The notes under the pieces were generated by a model. It did not search any database and was not told the DNA's origin. It saw nothing but the letters and a program-made list of their open reading frames with translations. A stretch of 41,753 bases of DNA from Sporosarcina luteola (GTDB lineage Bacteria > Bacillota > Bacilli > Bacillales_A > Planococcaceae): contig NZ_BJYL01000030.1 in NCBI RefSeq assembly GCF_007991495.1, positions 1-41,753 on the forward strand, given 5' to 3'. The translations under genes and the position numbers were made by a program. Every line of letters begins with the position of its first letter. Within the stretch, counting starts at the first letter, position 1. This document shows, piece after piece, positions 1 to 7,308 of this stretch.

Positions 1-5
1 TTAAA

Positions 6-36
6 TAAAAAACTCAAACCAATGATGAGTTTGAGT
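6..36 (-). terminator. Rho-independent terminator of ylaN
   Basis: Read on the minus strand, an 8-bp perfect stem (positions 29-36 with 12-19) is followed by a run of T (A-run on the plus strand at 6-12). It lies 7 bases past the ylaN stop codon. Confidence 0.75.
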
Positions 37-43
37 CTTTAGT

Positions 44-325
44 TTATTTTTTTGTATATAGCTCATGCAAGATGTTCATTTCCTTTTCGAGCAATGAAAG
101 GATTTCCTTCCCTTTTTCTCGCTCAATCAATCCAAGCTTAACAGCAAAATCAATTTCTCTGGATAAGCCATACATTTGCGTATCCAGCACTTCCTCGTAA
201 AGTGGACATTGAGGCATTGTTAAATGATCCATTTGTACTTTTATGAGTTGTGCTATTTTATCTGCATCTGCTTGAAGTTGTTTCAATGCTTTTGCCTGAT
301 AGGTTTCCTGTAATTCAATATCCAT
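44..325 (-). CDS. ylaN: YlaN family protein (UPF0358), iron-homeostasis factor
   Basis: A 93-aa soluble protein that is near-identical to B. subtilis YlaN through its core ([15 protein letters not shown], then [14 protein letters not shown]). Family knowledge: YlaN is needed under iron limitation in Bacillus and Staphylococcus and is reported to bind iron and oppose Fur repression. I chose the ATG at 325 over the in-frame ATG at 340: a G-rich ribosome site (GGGGGGCG) sits about 5 bases ahead of 325, whereas the upstream ATG lies inside the ribosome-site region, and 93 aa matches the family length. The gene is monocistronic, with its own promoter at 375-403 and a terminator at 6-36, and is divergent from ylaL. 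Identity is confident; the molecular role is taken from the literature, not from the sequence. Confidence 0.93.
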   Translation of the reverse strand: MDIELQETYQAKALKQLQADADKIAQLIKVQMDHLTMPQCPLYEEVLDTQMYGLSREIDFAVKLGLIEREKGKEILSLLEKEMNILHELYTKK

Positions 326-374
326 GAGGACGCCCCCCATTCACCTTTTATCCTCGAGCGGTGATTATGAATAA

Positions 375-403
375 ATTGTATCTTTTGAGATGACAAATTG
401 CAA
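375..403 (-). promoter_or_regulatory. Sigma-A promoter of ylaN
   Basis: On the minus strand TTGCAA (398-403), a 17-bp spacer and TACAAT (375-380) make a near-consensus vegetative promoter about 50 bases upstream of the chosen ylaN start. Confidence 0.75.
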
Positions 404-509
404 GTGTTTCCCTTTTAGCATGAAGCTAAAATCAATAGCTTTCCTCATTGTTCGTTAAGGGGTATACTAATTACTGAACAGCAGTTTTCAGTTGTAGGAG
501 GCTATTATA

Positions 510-1010
510 TTGGAATCAATCATTACGATTACAGGAAACGTAAAACATATTATTACTCTCGATCCTACAGTTTGGATCTTTGATGACCGGAAAATCGACT
601 TGGATACTTTCTTTACGGAAGTGCATGTTGAAAAAGATGAAGATGAAGAATATAAGAAGAGCATGGGCAGTCATTGGTCCAGGGAAATAATGGAGGGTGC
701 AACTTTCCCACCGACTTTAAAAACAGAAAAGAAATTTGATCGTAAAAAAATGGTCACTGGCACTTTCGGTATTTCTCTTGATCATTTTTTGAAAAACGCT
801 GTACCCAGCGAAGATGCAAAGGCGATTACATTCATCACAGAAGACGATAATGAAAAATCATTCCCTATTACCGAATCGGGCAATTTCATCTTTAAGTTTA
901 GCCAAGAAGGCAAACCCTTGAAGGAAGACGGACCCGTTCATCTTTTGCTGAAAGATGGTTCAAATAGAGAAAACCCTATGAAAAAAATTATCGGAATTAC
1001 AATAAACTGA
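510..1010 (+). CDS. ylaL: YlaL-like protein, function unknown
   Basis: A 166-aa acidic soluble protein with no signal peptide or membrane segment. It resembles B. subtilis YlaL, which lies in the same neighbourhood (ylaL to ylaN). The start is TTG at 510, supported by a GGAGG ribosome site ending about 10 bases upstream; no ATG near it fits as well. The N-terminal part is beta-rich (VKHIITLDPTVWIFDDRKID). No catalytic motif is visible, and I cannot assign a biochemical function. ylaI follows 59 bases downstream on the same strand and is probably cotranscribed. The B. subtilis genes ylaJ and ylaK, which lie between ylaI and ylaL there, are absent here. Confidence 0.75.
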   Translation: MESIITITGNVKHIITLDPTVWIFDDRKIDLDTFFTEVHVEKDEDEEYKKSMGSHWSREIMEGATFPPTLKTEKKFDRKKMVTGTFGISLDHFLKNAVPSEDAKAITFITEDDNEKSFPITESGNFIFKFSQEGKPLKEDGPVHLLLKDGSNRENPMKKIIGITIN

Positions 1011-1069
1011 CACGTTCCCATATGCTACGAGCGAAGTATATGTCTTTCGTGATTTAAGGAGTTGATCAT

Positions 1070-1273
1070 TTGCGTGTTAAATGTGTCCTATGTGACGAAA
1101 TCGGGCAACTTGTAGATGATACCCCTCTTGCGAAGAAGCTGAGAAATCATCCGATCAATACGTATATGTGTGAGAGATGCAGCGAGAGGATAACGGAGAA
1201 TACAATACACCGTCTGAATTCCGGTAAATTTATTTTTCACCGCAGCTCACATCCTGCTGAAGAAAACTTTTAA
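1070..1273 (+). CDS. ylaI: YlaI, small zinc-ribbon protein (DUF2197)
   Basis: A 67-aa protein with two CxxC knuckles (C5-C8 and C34-C37), which indicates a zinc ribbon; the stretch GQLVDDTPLAKKLRNHP is the YlaI family signature. The start is TTG at 1070, with AAGGAG 8 bases upstream. It follows ylaL, convergent with ylaH, and transcription ends in a perfect bidirectional hairpin at 1284-1320. The role is unknown; zinc binding is inferred from the cysteines. Confidence 0.9.
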   Translation: MRVKCVLCDEIGQLVDDTPLAKKLRNHPINTYMCERCSERITENTIHRLNSGKFIFHRSSHPAEENF

Positions 1274-1283
1274 TCTGTTTCAT

Positions 1284-1320
1284 AAAGAAAACTCCACCAT
1301 TAAGCGGTGGAGTTTTCTTT
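1284..1320. terminator. Bidirectional terminator between ylaI and ylaH
   Basis: A perfect 15-bp inverted repeat (1284-1298 with 1306-1320) with a 7-base loop. A-rich and T-rich ends on both sides let it work in both directions. The ylaH stop codon (1300-1302) sits in the loop, and its last codons form one arm. Confidence 0.9.
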
Positions 1321-1632
1321 ATGTTCATTCATCCTGCGCACCCTATAAATGATCAAAATAAGTGCCGCGACGATTAGCCCTTCTACAATTGGAAGGAAGA
1401 TGGCAAAAAACGTTAACATAATACATCCCAGAAAAAGGAAGCTGTAAACAACGACATTTTGCCAAAACTTGATTTTCCTTGCAAACCCTAACTTATATAC
1501 GATGGCTGAAAGGATGAAAATAACCGCAAACAACAAGATTCCAGTTACGGAGGATGAAGTCATTTCATATATCATCCGAACAACCGGAGACATGGCTTCG
1601 ATTGTTTCTGCATCCCCGATAGGACCATTCAT
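1300..1632 (-). CDS. ylaH: YlaH-like integral membrane protein
   Basis: A 110-aa protein with three predicted transmembrane helices (roughly residues 30-50, 60-80 and 80-100) and a basic C-terminal tail, so the tail is probably cytoplasmic. The stretch SAIVYKLGFARK and the helix IVEGLIVAALILIIYRVR match B. subtilis YlaH. The ATG at 1632 is preferred over the one at 1641, because AAGGGA lies 9-10 bases before 1632 but only about 1 base before 1641. It lies 66 bases downstream of typA on the same strand, as in Bacillus, and is probably cotranscribed with it. Function is unknown. Confidence 0.85.
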   Translation of the reverse strand: MNGPIGDAETIEAMSPVVRMIYEMTSSSVTGILLFAVIFILSAIVYKLGFARKIKFWQNVVVYSFLFLGCIMLTFFAIFLPIVEGLIVAALILIIYRVRRMNEHKENSTA

Positions 1633-1698
1633 ATAGCACATTCCCTTCTAACAAAGCGATTGTACGCATTCTTTTTTACTGCCTTTTATTATTATAGA

Positions 1699-3540
1699 TC
1701 ACTCACCAAGTTTTTTCTTCTTTTGAGCACGTTCACGTTCGTTTTTATCAAGAATCTTTTTACGCAAACGGATGGATTGCGGCGTCACTTCACAATATTC
1801 ATCGTCACCGACATATTGTAATGCCTCTTCCAATGACATAATACGAGGTTTTTTCGTTGTCACTGTTTGATCTTTTGTTGCTGAACGGACGTTTGTTGCA
1901 TGTTTTACTTTCGTCAAATTGATTGTTAAATCAGTATCACGACTGTTTTCACCAACAACCATTCCTGCGTAGATGTCTGTACCTGCATCCACGAACATGA
2001 CTCCACGATCTTCCAATTGCATAATACTATATCCAGTAACAGTTCCAGTCTCCATTGAAACGAGCACACCATGGCGACGACCACCAACACGACCTTGTGC
2101 AACAGGCTTATAGGAATCGAATGTATGGTTAATAATACCATACCCTCTTGTAAGTGTTAGGAAGTCAGTGGAATAACCGATCAATCCCCGAGCCGGAACA
2201 AGGAAGATAAGACGTACTTGTCCATTGCCGTTGTTGATCATATCCAACATTTCACCTTTTCGTTCACCGATCGACTCGATAATAGCACCCGTATATTCTT
2301 CTGGAATATCGATTTGTACACGTTCAACCGGTTCCGAACGAACGCCGTCAATCGTTCTAATAATAACTGCTGGCTTAGATACTTGTAGTTCAAAGCCTTC
2401 ACGTCGCATATTTTCGATCAGGATAGATAGATGCAACTCTCCACGTCCGGATACGATCCAAGCATCTGGTGAATCTGTCGGATCCACACGCAAGGAAACA
2501 TCCGTCTGTAATTGTTGTTCCAATCTTTCTTCGATCTTTCTAGCTGTTACCCATTTACCTTCTTTCCCGGCAAAAGGACTATTATTGACAAGGAACGTCA
2601 TTTGCAGCGTCGGCTCATCAATGTGAAGTGCCGGCAATGCTTCCATATGGTCGACTGGACAAACAGTTTCACCGACGTCAATGTTCTCCATGCCTGAAAC
2701 TGCTATTAGATCTCCTGCATAAGCTTCTTCGATTTCAATCCGCTTCAATCCAAGGAAACCATACATTTTCGTTACTCGATAATTTTTCGTCGACCCATCA
2801 CGCTTCAGCACTGATACTTGTTGACCGACTTTCATCGTACCGCGGAAAACACGGCCAATTCCGATACGGCCCACATAGTCATTATAATCCAATAAAGACA
2901 CTTGGAATTGCAATGGCTCATCTCGATTGTCAACTGGAGCTGGAATATGTTCAATAATTGCATCGAAAAGAACTTCCAGTGTATCTTCCTGATCAGCAGG
3001 GTCTGGTGAAAGACTCGCTGTACCATTGAATCCTGAAGCATACACAACTGGGAATTCGAGCTGTTCGTCATTTGCATCAAGCTCGATGAACAATTCGAGA
3101 ACTTCGTCGACTACTTCTTCGGGACGTGCAAATTCTCTGTCGATTTTATTAACGACAACAATCGGTTTCAAATTCGTTTCCAATGCTTTTTTCAATACGA
3201 ACCGGGTTTGCGGCATACATCCCTCAAAGGAGTCGACTACGAGTACGACACCATCAACCATTTTCAAGATCCGTTCCACTTCTCCGCCGAAATCAGCGTG
3301 TCCCGGTGTATCAAGAATGTTAATTTTCGTATCCTTATATTCAATACCTGTGTTTTTGGCGAGGATTGTAATTCCACGCTCGCGTTCTAAGTCATTCGAG
3401 TCCATGGCACGTTCTTCCACATGTTCATTCGACCGGAAAATCCCTGATTGCTTCAAAAGCTGATCGACAAGTGTCGTTTTACCGTGGTCAACGTGGGCGA
3501 TGATAGCTATATTCCGTAAATCATTACGTTTAATTGTCAT
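1699..3540 (-). CDS. typA: Translational GTPase TypA/BipA
   Basis: A 613-aa ribosome-associated GTPase of the EF-G/LepA superfamily, linked to 50S subunit assembly and growth under stress or cold. GTPase motifs are intact: G1 AHVDHGKT (15-22), the RGITI switch, DTPGHADF (G3) and NKID (G4). EF-Tu-like domain II, EF-G-like domains III and V, and the family-specific C-terminal domain follow; the length equals that of B. subtilis TypA. The ATG at 3540 has GGAGTG 5 bases upstream. It is the first gene of a likely typA-ylaH unit and is divergent from ylaF. Confidence 0.97.
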   Translation of the reverse strand: MTIKRNDLRNIAIIAHVDHGKTTLVDQLLKQSGIFRSNEHVEERAMDSNDLERERGITILAKNTGIEYKDTKINILDTPGHADFGGEVERILKMVDGVVLVVDSFEGCMPQTRFVLKKALETNLKPIVVVNKIDREFARPEEVVDEVLELFIELDANDEQLEFPVVYASGFNGTASLSPDPADQEDTLEVLFDAIIEHIPAPVDNRDEPLQFQVSLLDYNDYVGRIGIGRVFRGTMKVGQQVSVLKRDGSTKNYRVTKMYGFLGLKRIEIEEAYAGDLIAVSGMENIDVGETVCPVDHMEALPALHIDEPTLQMTFLVNNSPFAGKEGKWVTARKIEERLEQQLQTDVSLRVDPTDSPDAWIVSGRGELHLSILIENMRREGFELQVSKPAVIIRTIDGVRSEPVERVQIDIPEEYTGAIIESIGERKGEMLDMINNGNGQVRLIFLVPARGLIGYSTDFLTLTRGYGIINHTFDSYKPVAQGRVGGRRHGVLVSMETGTVTGYSIMQLEDRGVMFVDAGTDIYAGMVVGENSRDTDLTINLTKVKHATNVRSATKDQTVTTKKPRIMSLEEALQYVGDDEYCEVTPQSIRLRKKILDKNERERAQKKKKLGE

Positions 3541-3636
3541 GTTTTCACTCCGTTATCTTTTATCAGATGTATAACTGTGATATTATAGCACATGAGAACG
3601 ATATACAAAAACATTTTATTCGGGAGATGTTTCATT

Positions 3637-3822
3637 TTGAAGAATATTAAATGGGTTTTCGTTATTTATTCGATTGCTGCAGTCGCTGCGATGTGTGGTA
3701 TTGGTATTGCCGTCGGTATGCGTAGTATCCCCGTTGCGATAGTTGCTATGCTTGCTCTTGTCTTTGTCATGGGCAATGGTTTCAAGACTAAAAAGAAGAT
3801 GCGGGAACAAGGGGTTTTATAA
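3637..3822 (+). CDS. ylaF: YlaF-like small membrane protein (DUF5325)
   Basis: A 61-aa protein with two transmembrane helices (about residues 5-25 and 27-46) and a basic tail containing GFKTKKKMRE, like B. subtilis YlaF, which also adjoins typA. I place the start at TTG 3637, because GGGAGATG lies 7 bases upstream; the reading frame stays open back to 3592 but lacks a ribosome site there. It ends in the hairpin shared with suhB. Function is unknown. Confidence 0.8.
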   Translation: MKNIKWVFVIYSIAAVAAMCGIGIAVGMRSIPVAIVAMLALVFVMGNGFKTKKKMREQGVL

Positions 3823-3840
3823 ACAAAAGCCTTGATTATA

Positions 3841-3876
3841 AAAGGGAACTGCAAATAATCCGCAGTCCCCTTTTTT
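3841..3876. terminator. Bidirectional terminator between ylaF and suhB
   Basis: Arms at 3841-3852 and 3862-3873, with one internal mismatch, are flanked by A/T runs in both directions. It lies between the convergent ylaF and suhB stops and abuts the suhB stop. Confidence 0.85.
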
Positions 3877-4663
3877 ATTTGAGCAAAATATGATTCTTTA
3901 AAATCTCGTCATGTAATCCTGGTTTCGCTACGATGAATGTGTCCTGCCCCAACAAATGAGGTGCTTCACCTTTCATATTTGTAGCTATCGCCCCTACCTC
4001 GCGTGCAATGATCATTCCTCCTGCAATATCCCATGGAGATAATCGCAAAGATAGATAGGCGTCGATTCGGCCAGACGCCACATAAGCAAGCTCCATAGCG
4101 GCAGAACCGTAAGATCTCGTTCCGCGGCATTTATGTACCATTTCTGCAATCGGCATATGCTCAATTCTTCGGTTCGGCGCAACCCAACTGGCATTCACGC
4201 CGATAATCGCCTCTTCCAACGGTGTGTTTTCCAGCGTCGCAAGCCTTTCATCATTATAATAGGCTCCTTCATCCTTGGCTGCATGATAAAAGTCATCATT
4301 CATGACATCATATATATAACCCAACATTCCAATTCCGTCCAAGTAAATTCCAAGCGAAATTGCGAAATTCCTTTTCTGATGGATAAAATTCATCGTTCCA
4401 TCAATCGGGTCAAGCATCCATATGACGCCATCCAGTGTATCGATTTCATCTCCAAAGCCTTCTTCCCCAAAAATCCGGTGTTCCGGGAAATCCCGCTTTA
4501 TCCTGCTAATGAAAAAACGCTCTATATCACGGTCAATATTCGTAACTAAATCATTTGCATCTGCTTTGGAGTCAATATCAATCGTACTAAAAAAAGAAAC
4601 TCTGATTTTATGACCAGCCTCTTTGATCAAAGATTTTGCATAGCGATCAATTGATCCCCAGTT
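3875..4663 (-). CDS. suhB: Inositol-1-monophosphatase family enzyme (SuhB/YktC)
   Basis: A 262-aa metal-dependent sugar/inositol phosphatase. It carries the three FIG-superfamily metal motifs: GEEGF (67-71), LDPIDGT (85-91) and SPWDIAGG near the C-terminus. The length fits B. subtilis YktC/SuhB. The ATG at 4663 is chosen because GGGGGTG is 5 bases upstream; the ORF extends to 4693, but that start lacks a ribosome site. It is monocistronic and convergent with ylaF. The substrate cannot be read from the sequence: members hydrolyse inositol-1-phosphate, and some also act on other phosphorylated metabolites. Confidence 0.93.
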   Translation of the reverse strand, partial: NWGSIDRYAKSLIKEAGHKIRVSFFSTIDIDSKADANDLVTNIDRDIERFFISRIKRDFPEHRIFGEEGFGDEIDTLDGVIWMLDPIDGTMNFIHQKRNFAISLGIYLDGIGMLGYIYDVMNDDFYHAAKDEGAYYNDERLATLENTPLEEAIIGVNASWVAPNRRIEHMPIAEMVHKCRGTRSYGSAAMELAYVASGRIDAYLSLRLSPWDIAGGMIIAREVGAIATNMKGEAPHLLGQDTFIVAKPGLHDEILKNHILLK

Positions 4664-4714
4664 CATCCAAGCACCCCCATTCACTTGCACCATCTAAATT
4701 ATAACATTATCTAG

Positions 4715-4836
4715 ACAAAAGCGCAGGGCGACTGCTTAGAGGCGACAGGCATAAGGCGAAGATGCGGCGTGGCGGTCTTGGCCACAGAGCAGCTTTGACT
4801 TATGACCCAAGCCTCTGGCGCCCGAAGCTGGATGAA
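4715..4836. repeat. Structured intergenic repeat, unit 1
   Basis: A GC-rich unit of about 120 bp starting ACAAAAGCGCAGGGCG and ending GAAGCTGGATGA. Its ends pair (GGGCG..AGAGGC with GCCTCT..CGCCC), and inner arms pair CATAAG with CTTATG and GTGGC with GCCAC, giving a multi-arm cruciform. It resembles intergenic repeats I recall from Bacillaceae genomes. It is not a gene, although open frames run through it. Confidence 0.7.
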
Positions 4837-4837
4837 A

Positions 4838-4965
4838 ACAAAAGTGCAGGGCGGCGTTTAGCCTCGACCGGTGCTGGAGGGCTTGAAAAAAAGGCGTTCT
4901 TTGCCTTTTCTTTCAAGACCGAAGCAACCCGAGTGACTGCCGTCCGGAGCTGGATGAAGACAAAA
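4838..4965. repeat. Structured intergenic repeat, unit 2 (variant core)
   Basis: This unit follows directly and shares its ends with unit 1 (ACAAAAGTGCAGGGCG start, GGAGCTGGATGA end), but its core differs. The core contains a long hairpin in which CTTGAAAAAAAGGC pairs with GCCTTTTCTTTCAAG. The junction ACAAAA serves as the end of one unit and the start of the next. Confidence 0.7.
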
Positions 4966-5014
4966 AGGCGCCTACACTGTCCCCCCTATGTGAAGAGTTT
5001 CAGTGAAGGCGCCT
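4962..5014 (-). terminator. Terminator of the 65-aa gene
   Basis: A 14-bp stem with one mismatch (4966-4979 with 5001-5014), followed on the minus strand by TTTTTG. It lies 22 bases past the stop of the 5037-5234 gene and abuts the repeat units. Confidence 0.8.
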
Positions 5015-5036
5015 AAATCGGTTGTAGCGCTTCAAG

Positions 5037-5234
5037 TTAAGCAAAAGCATTGAACGTCTCCAGCTCACTATGGATTTCAGCGAGTCTCGATTTGCTTTTT
5101 TCAGCCTGTTTGCTATCCTTCTCTTGCACGGCATCAAACAAAGTTGCTAATTCATAATCCAATTCAAGATGTAAAAGTTTCACGTATTCCTTCTCGATTT
5201 CAGCTTTACGGATAATATGGACAACTTGTTTCAT
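5037..5234 (-). CDS. Small helical hypothetical protein
   Basis: A 65-aa charged, strongly helical protein (25-62 likely coiled coil; EKDSKQAEKSKSRLAEIHS) with no membrane segment or cysteine. I do not recognise the family. It is supported as a real gene by a good ribosome site (AAAGGGGTG, 7-8 bases before the ATG) and its own terminator. It sits between the tandem structured repeats and divergent yktB, where B. subtilis has no obvious counterpart that I recall. Confidence 0.75.
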   Translation of the reverse strand: MKQVVHIIRKAEIEKEYVKLLHLELDYELATLFDAVQEKDSKQAEKSKSRLAEIHSELETFNAFA

Positions 5235-5390
5235 TATTTAACACCCCTTTGTGTTTATTTGAACGATGCATTTACTTACTTCTAACGTATGCTGGCTTTT
5301 TAACTTTTGTTAGTTATAAGCCTTCTTGTATAAGATTGTTCCCCGTTTTCTGTTACGATAAACGTGTATAATGAAATGGAGGAATTAAAA

Positions 5391-6020
5391 TTGAAGCAAG
5401 GATTTTGGACAACTGAGGATTTTAACGTTTTTTCCATCGACGGATTGGAAAACAGAATGAATGCACTTCAAAATAGAATCCAACCAAAGTTCGGAGTGAT
5501 CGGAGAGCAAATTTCAGCTCATCTATCTTCTCGCGGCACTGGAGAATTCTTCCCACATATCGCCAAGCATGCTAGAAGAACGGTTAATCCGCCTAAAGAT
5601 AGTTGGGTCGCCTTCGCAACTGCAAAACGGGGCTATAAAGCTTTACCTCATTTCCAGGTTGGACTGTGGGGAACTCATCTATTCATTATTCTGGCTGTTA
5701 TTTATGAAAATCCAGATAAAAAAGGCATCGCTGAAAGGCTTAGCAATCATATGAAGTTGCTGACATCCTTGCCTGAGGACTTTGTCGTGTCTGGTGATCA
5801 TATGAAGCCAGAAGCTAGTCCAGTGCGGGAAATCGGCGCAGAGGGTCTTGAGAGCTTGTTGGAGAGGTTAGAATCCGTTAAGAAGGCTGAGTTGGTCATT
5901 GGAAGACATTTATCGAGAGAAGCGGCAACTGATTTAACGGAGGAAGCTTTTTTCAAGTTAGTTGAAGAAACGATCGATCAACTTTTTCCGGTATACGATG
6001 TTGTTATCGGTCACAAGTAA
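5391..6020 (+). CDS. yktB: YktB family protein (UPF0637)
   Basis: A 209-aa soluble protein whose central block (FFPHIAKHARRTVNPPKDSW, then VAFATAKRGYKALPHFQVGL) is diagnostic of the YktB family. The start is TTG 5391, with TGGAGG 8 bases upstream; the frame runs back to a GTG at 5364 without a ribosome site. It is convergent with yktA, as expected from Bacillus gene order, and the two share a perfect hairpin at 6019-6047. The function of the family is unknown. Confidence 0.9.
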   Translation: MKQGFWTTEDFNVFSIDGLENRMNALQNRIQPKFGVIGEQISAHLSSRGTGEFFPHIAKHARRTVNPPKDSWVAFATAKRGYKALPHFQVGLWGTHLFIILAVIYENPDKKGIAERLSNHMKLLTSLPEDFVVSGDHMKPEASPVREIGAEGLESLLERLESVKKAELVIGRHLSREAATDLTEEAFFKLVEETIDQLFPVYDVVIGHK

Positions 6021-6047
6021 AGGGATGCATAGGCGATGCATCCCTTT
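6019..6047. terminator. Bidirectional terminator between yktB and yktA
   Basis: A perfect 12-bp stem (6019-6030 with 6036-6047) and 5-base loop. The left arm begins inside the yktB TAA stop, and A/T flanks on both sides serve both convergent genes. Confidence 0.88.
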
Positions 6048-6058
6048 ATCATTGCCTT

Positions 6059-6331
6059 TTATTTTTGTGAAATCATATCTCCGGCATTAGCTTCTTTCCC
6101 CTTCTTTACAACGCGGTAACTGTTAAAGCCGCTTACATCTTCGAACTCCTTGAAAATCGTCTTTTCTTCCGCCATAGAAGGAACAACTTTTTTGAATGCT
6201 CTATAAGCATCCATGAAGTTTTCTCTTTTAATTTCTCCTTCATAAGCTTTTTCCACTGCTTGAAAAAAAGCAACAACATCAATTATTTCTTCAGTCGACC
6301 AATGATGACTGAGAGGATAATTATAATCCAT
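6059..6331 (-). CDS. yktA: YktA family protein (UPF0223)
   Basis: A 90-aa soluble, acidic protein matching B. subtilis YktA (VVPSMAEEKTIFKEFEDVSG and the N-terminal MDYNYPLSHHWSTEE). The ATG at 6331 is taken as the start: GAGGTG lies 9 bases upstream, and the in-frame GTG at 6343 is part of that site. It is the last gene of a likely unit with the deacetylase and flavoprotein genes (18 bases after the latter). Function is unknown. Confidence 0.9.
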   Translation of the reverse strand: MDYNYPLSHHWSTEEIIDVVAFFQAVEKAYEGEIKRENFMDAYRAFKKVVPSMAEEKTIFKEFEDVSGFNSYRVVKKGKEANAGDMISQK

Positions 6332-6349
6332 TTTCTCCAGCACCTCTCC

Positions 6350-7306
6350 TTATGCCCATTTTCTACGTATATCTTCCGCCTGCTCCACCATACGGGCAAT
6401 TAAATCAGCAACAGACGGGATATCATCAATCATACCAGCTACTTGGCCTGCCCATCCAAATCCACTTTGGGCATCACCATCATGTATATAACGACGGTTC
6501 GCTTCGCCACTTATATAGCTTTTCAGCCTATCATAATTGGCATTTTCAGCTTCCATACCTAAAATCTTCTCTGTCCATGAACCGGATAGAGCGCGGGCAG
6601 GTGTGCCAAGTGAACGCTTAATGACAACAGTCCCTGTTTCCTGCGAGTTCAACAAAGCTGTTTTATATTCCATTGAAGCGTGCACACATTCCTGGGTTGC
6701 GATGAAGCGTGTCCCCATTTCAATGCCTTCCGCTCCTAAGGCGTGAGCTGCCATCCACCCACGCCCGTCAGCGATGCCTCCTGACGCGATAACCGGGATA
6801 TTGACGGCATCTACAACTTGAGGAACTAAAACGATCGTACCAATATCATCACGTCCCAGGTGGCCTCCACCTTCTTGTCCGACCACCATCACTGCATCTG
6901 CCCCAAGAGACTCCGCTTTAACAGCCTGCCTTTTTGCGGCTACGAGAACAAGTTTTGTCATATCCGTCCCTTTTAAGTAATCAAAAAACGGGGCGGGATT
7001 TCCACCAGTTACAGATACAACTTTCACATTTTCCTCGATTGCAACATCCAATAGATGTTCATATGGTCTTCCATGTTGGCCGATTGCAAAATTCACGCCG
7101 AAAGGCTTCGTCGTCAGTTCACGTACTTTTTTTATTTCCGCACGCAATGCTTCAGGATCGCCCAGACTCATTGCAGTGATTTGCCCTAATCCCCCAGCCT
7201 CGGAAACAGCCGCTGCAAGCTCTGCATATGCAAGGTATGCTAATCCCCCTTGGATGATCGGATAATCGATTCCTAACAAATCCGTCACTCTCGTTTTCCA
7301 CTTCAC
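6350..7306 (-). CDS. Nitronate monooxygenase / FabK-like flavoprotein
   Basis: A 318-aa FMN-dependent TIM-barrel enzyme of the nitronate monooxygenase/2-nitropropane dioxygenase family. N-terminal DYPIIQGGLAYLA, the VGQEGGGHLGR loop and the phosphate-binding IASGGIADGRG and LGAEGIEMGTRF are clear. The family contains detoxifying nitronate oxidases and FabK enoyl-ACP reductases, and the sequence alone does not decide between them; I lean to nitronate monooxygenase because the lipid-synthesis neighbours typical of fabK are absent. The start is GTG 7306, 2 bases after the deacetylase stop, with AGAGGGGG about 7 bases upstream, so translation is probably coupled. Confidence 0.85.
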   Translation of the reverse strand: MKWKTRVTDLLGIDYPIIQGGLAYLAYAELAAAVSEAGGLGQITAMSLGDPEALRAEIKKVRELTTKPFGVNFAIGQHGRPYEHLLDVAIEENVKVVSVTGGNPAPFFDYLKGTDMTKLVLVAAKRQAVKAESLGADAVMVVGQEGGGHLGRDDIGTIVLVPQVVDAVNIPVIASGGIADGRGWMAAHALGAEGIEMGTRFIATQECVHASMEYKTALLNSQETGTVVIKRSLGTPARALSGSWTEKILGMEAENANYDRLKSYISGEANRRYIHDGDAQSGFGWAGQVAGMIDDIPSVADLIARMVEQAEDIRRKWA

Positions 7307-7308
7307 TT

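Noticed and set aside
4762..5016. 84-codon plus-strand frame
   Set aside because: It lies entirely within the tandem structured repeats and a terminator, with no ribosome site.
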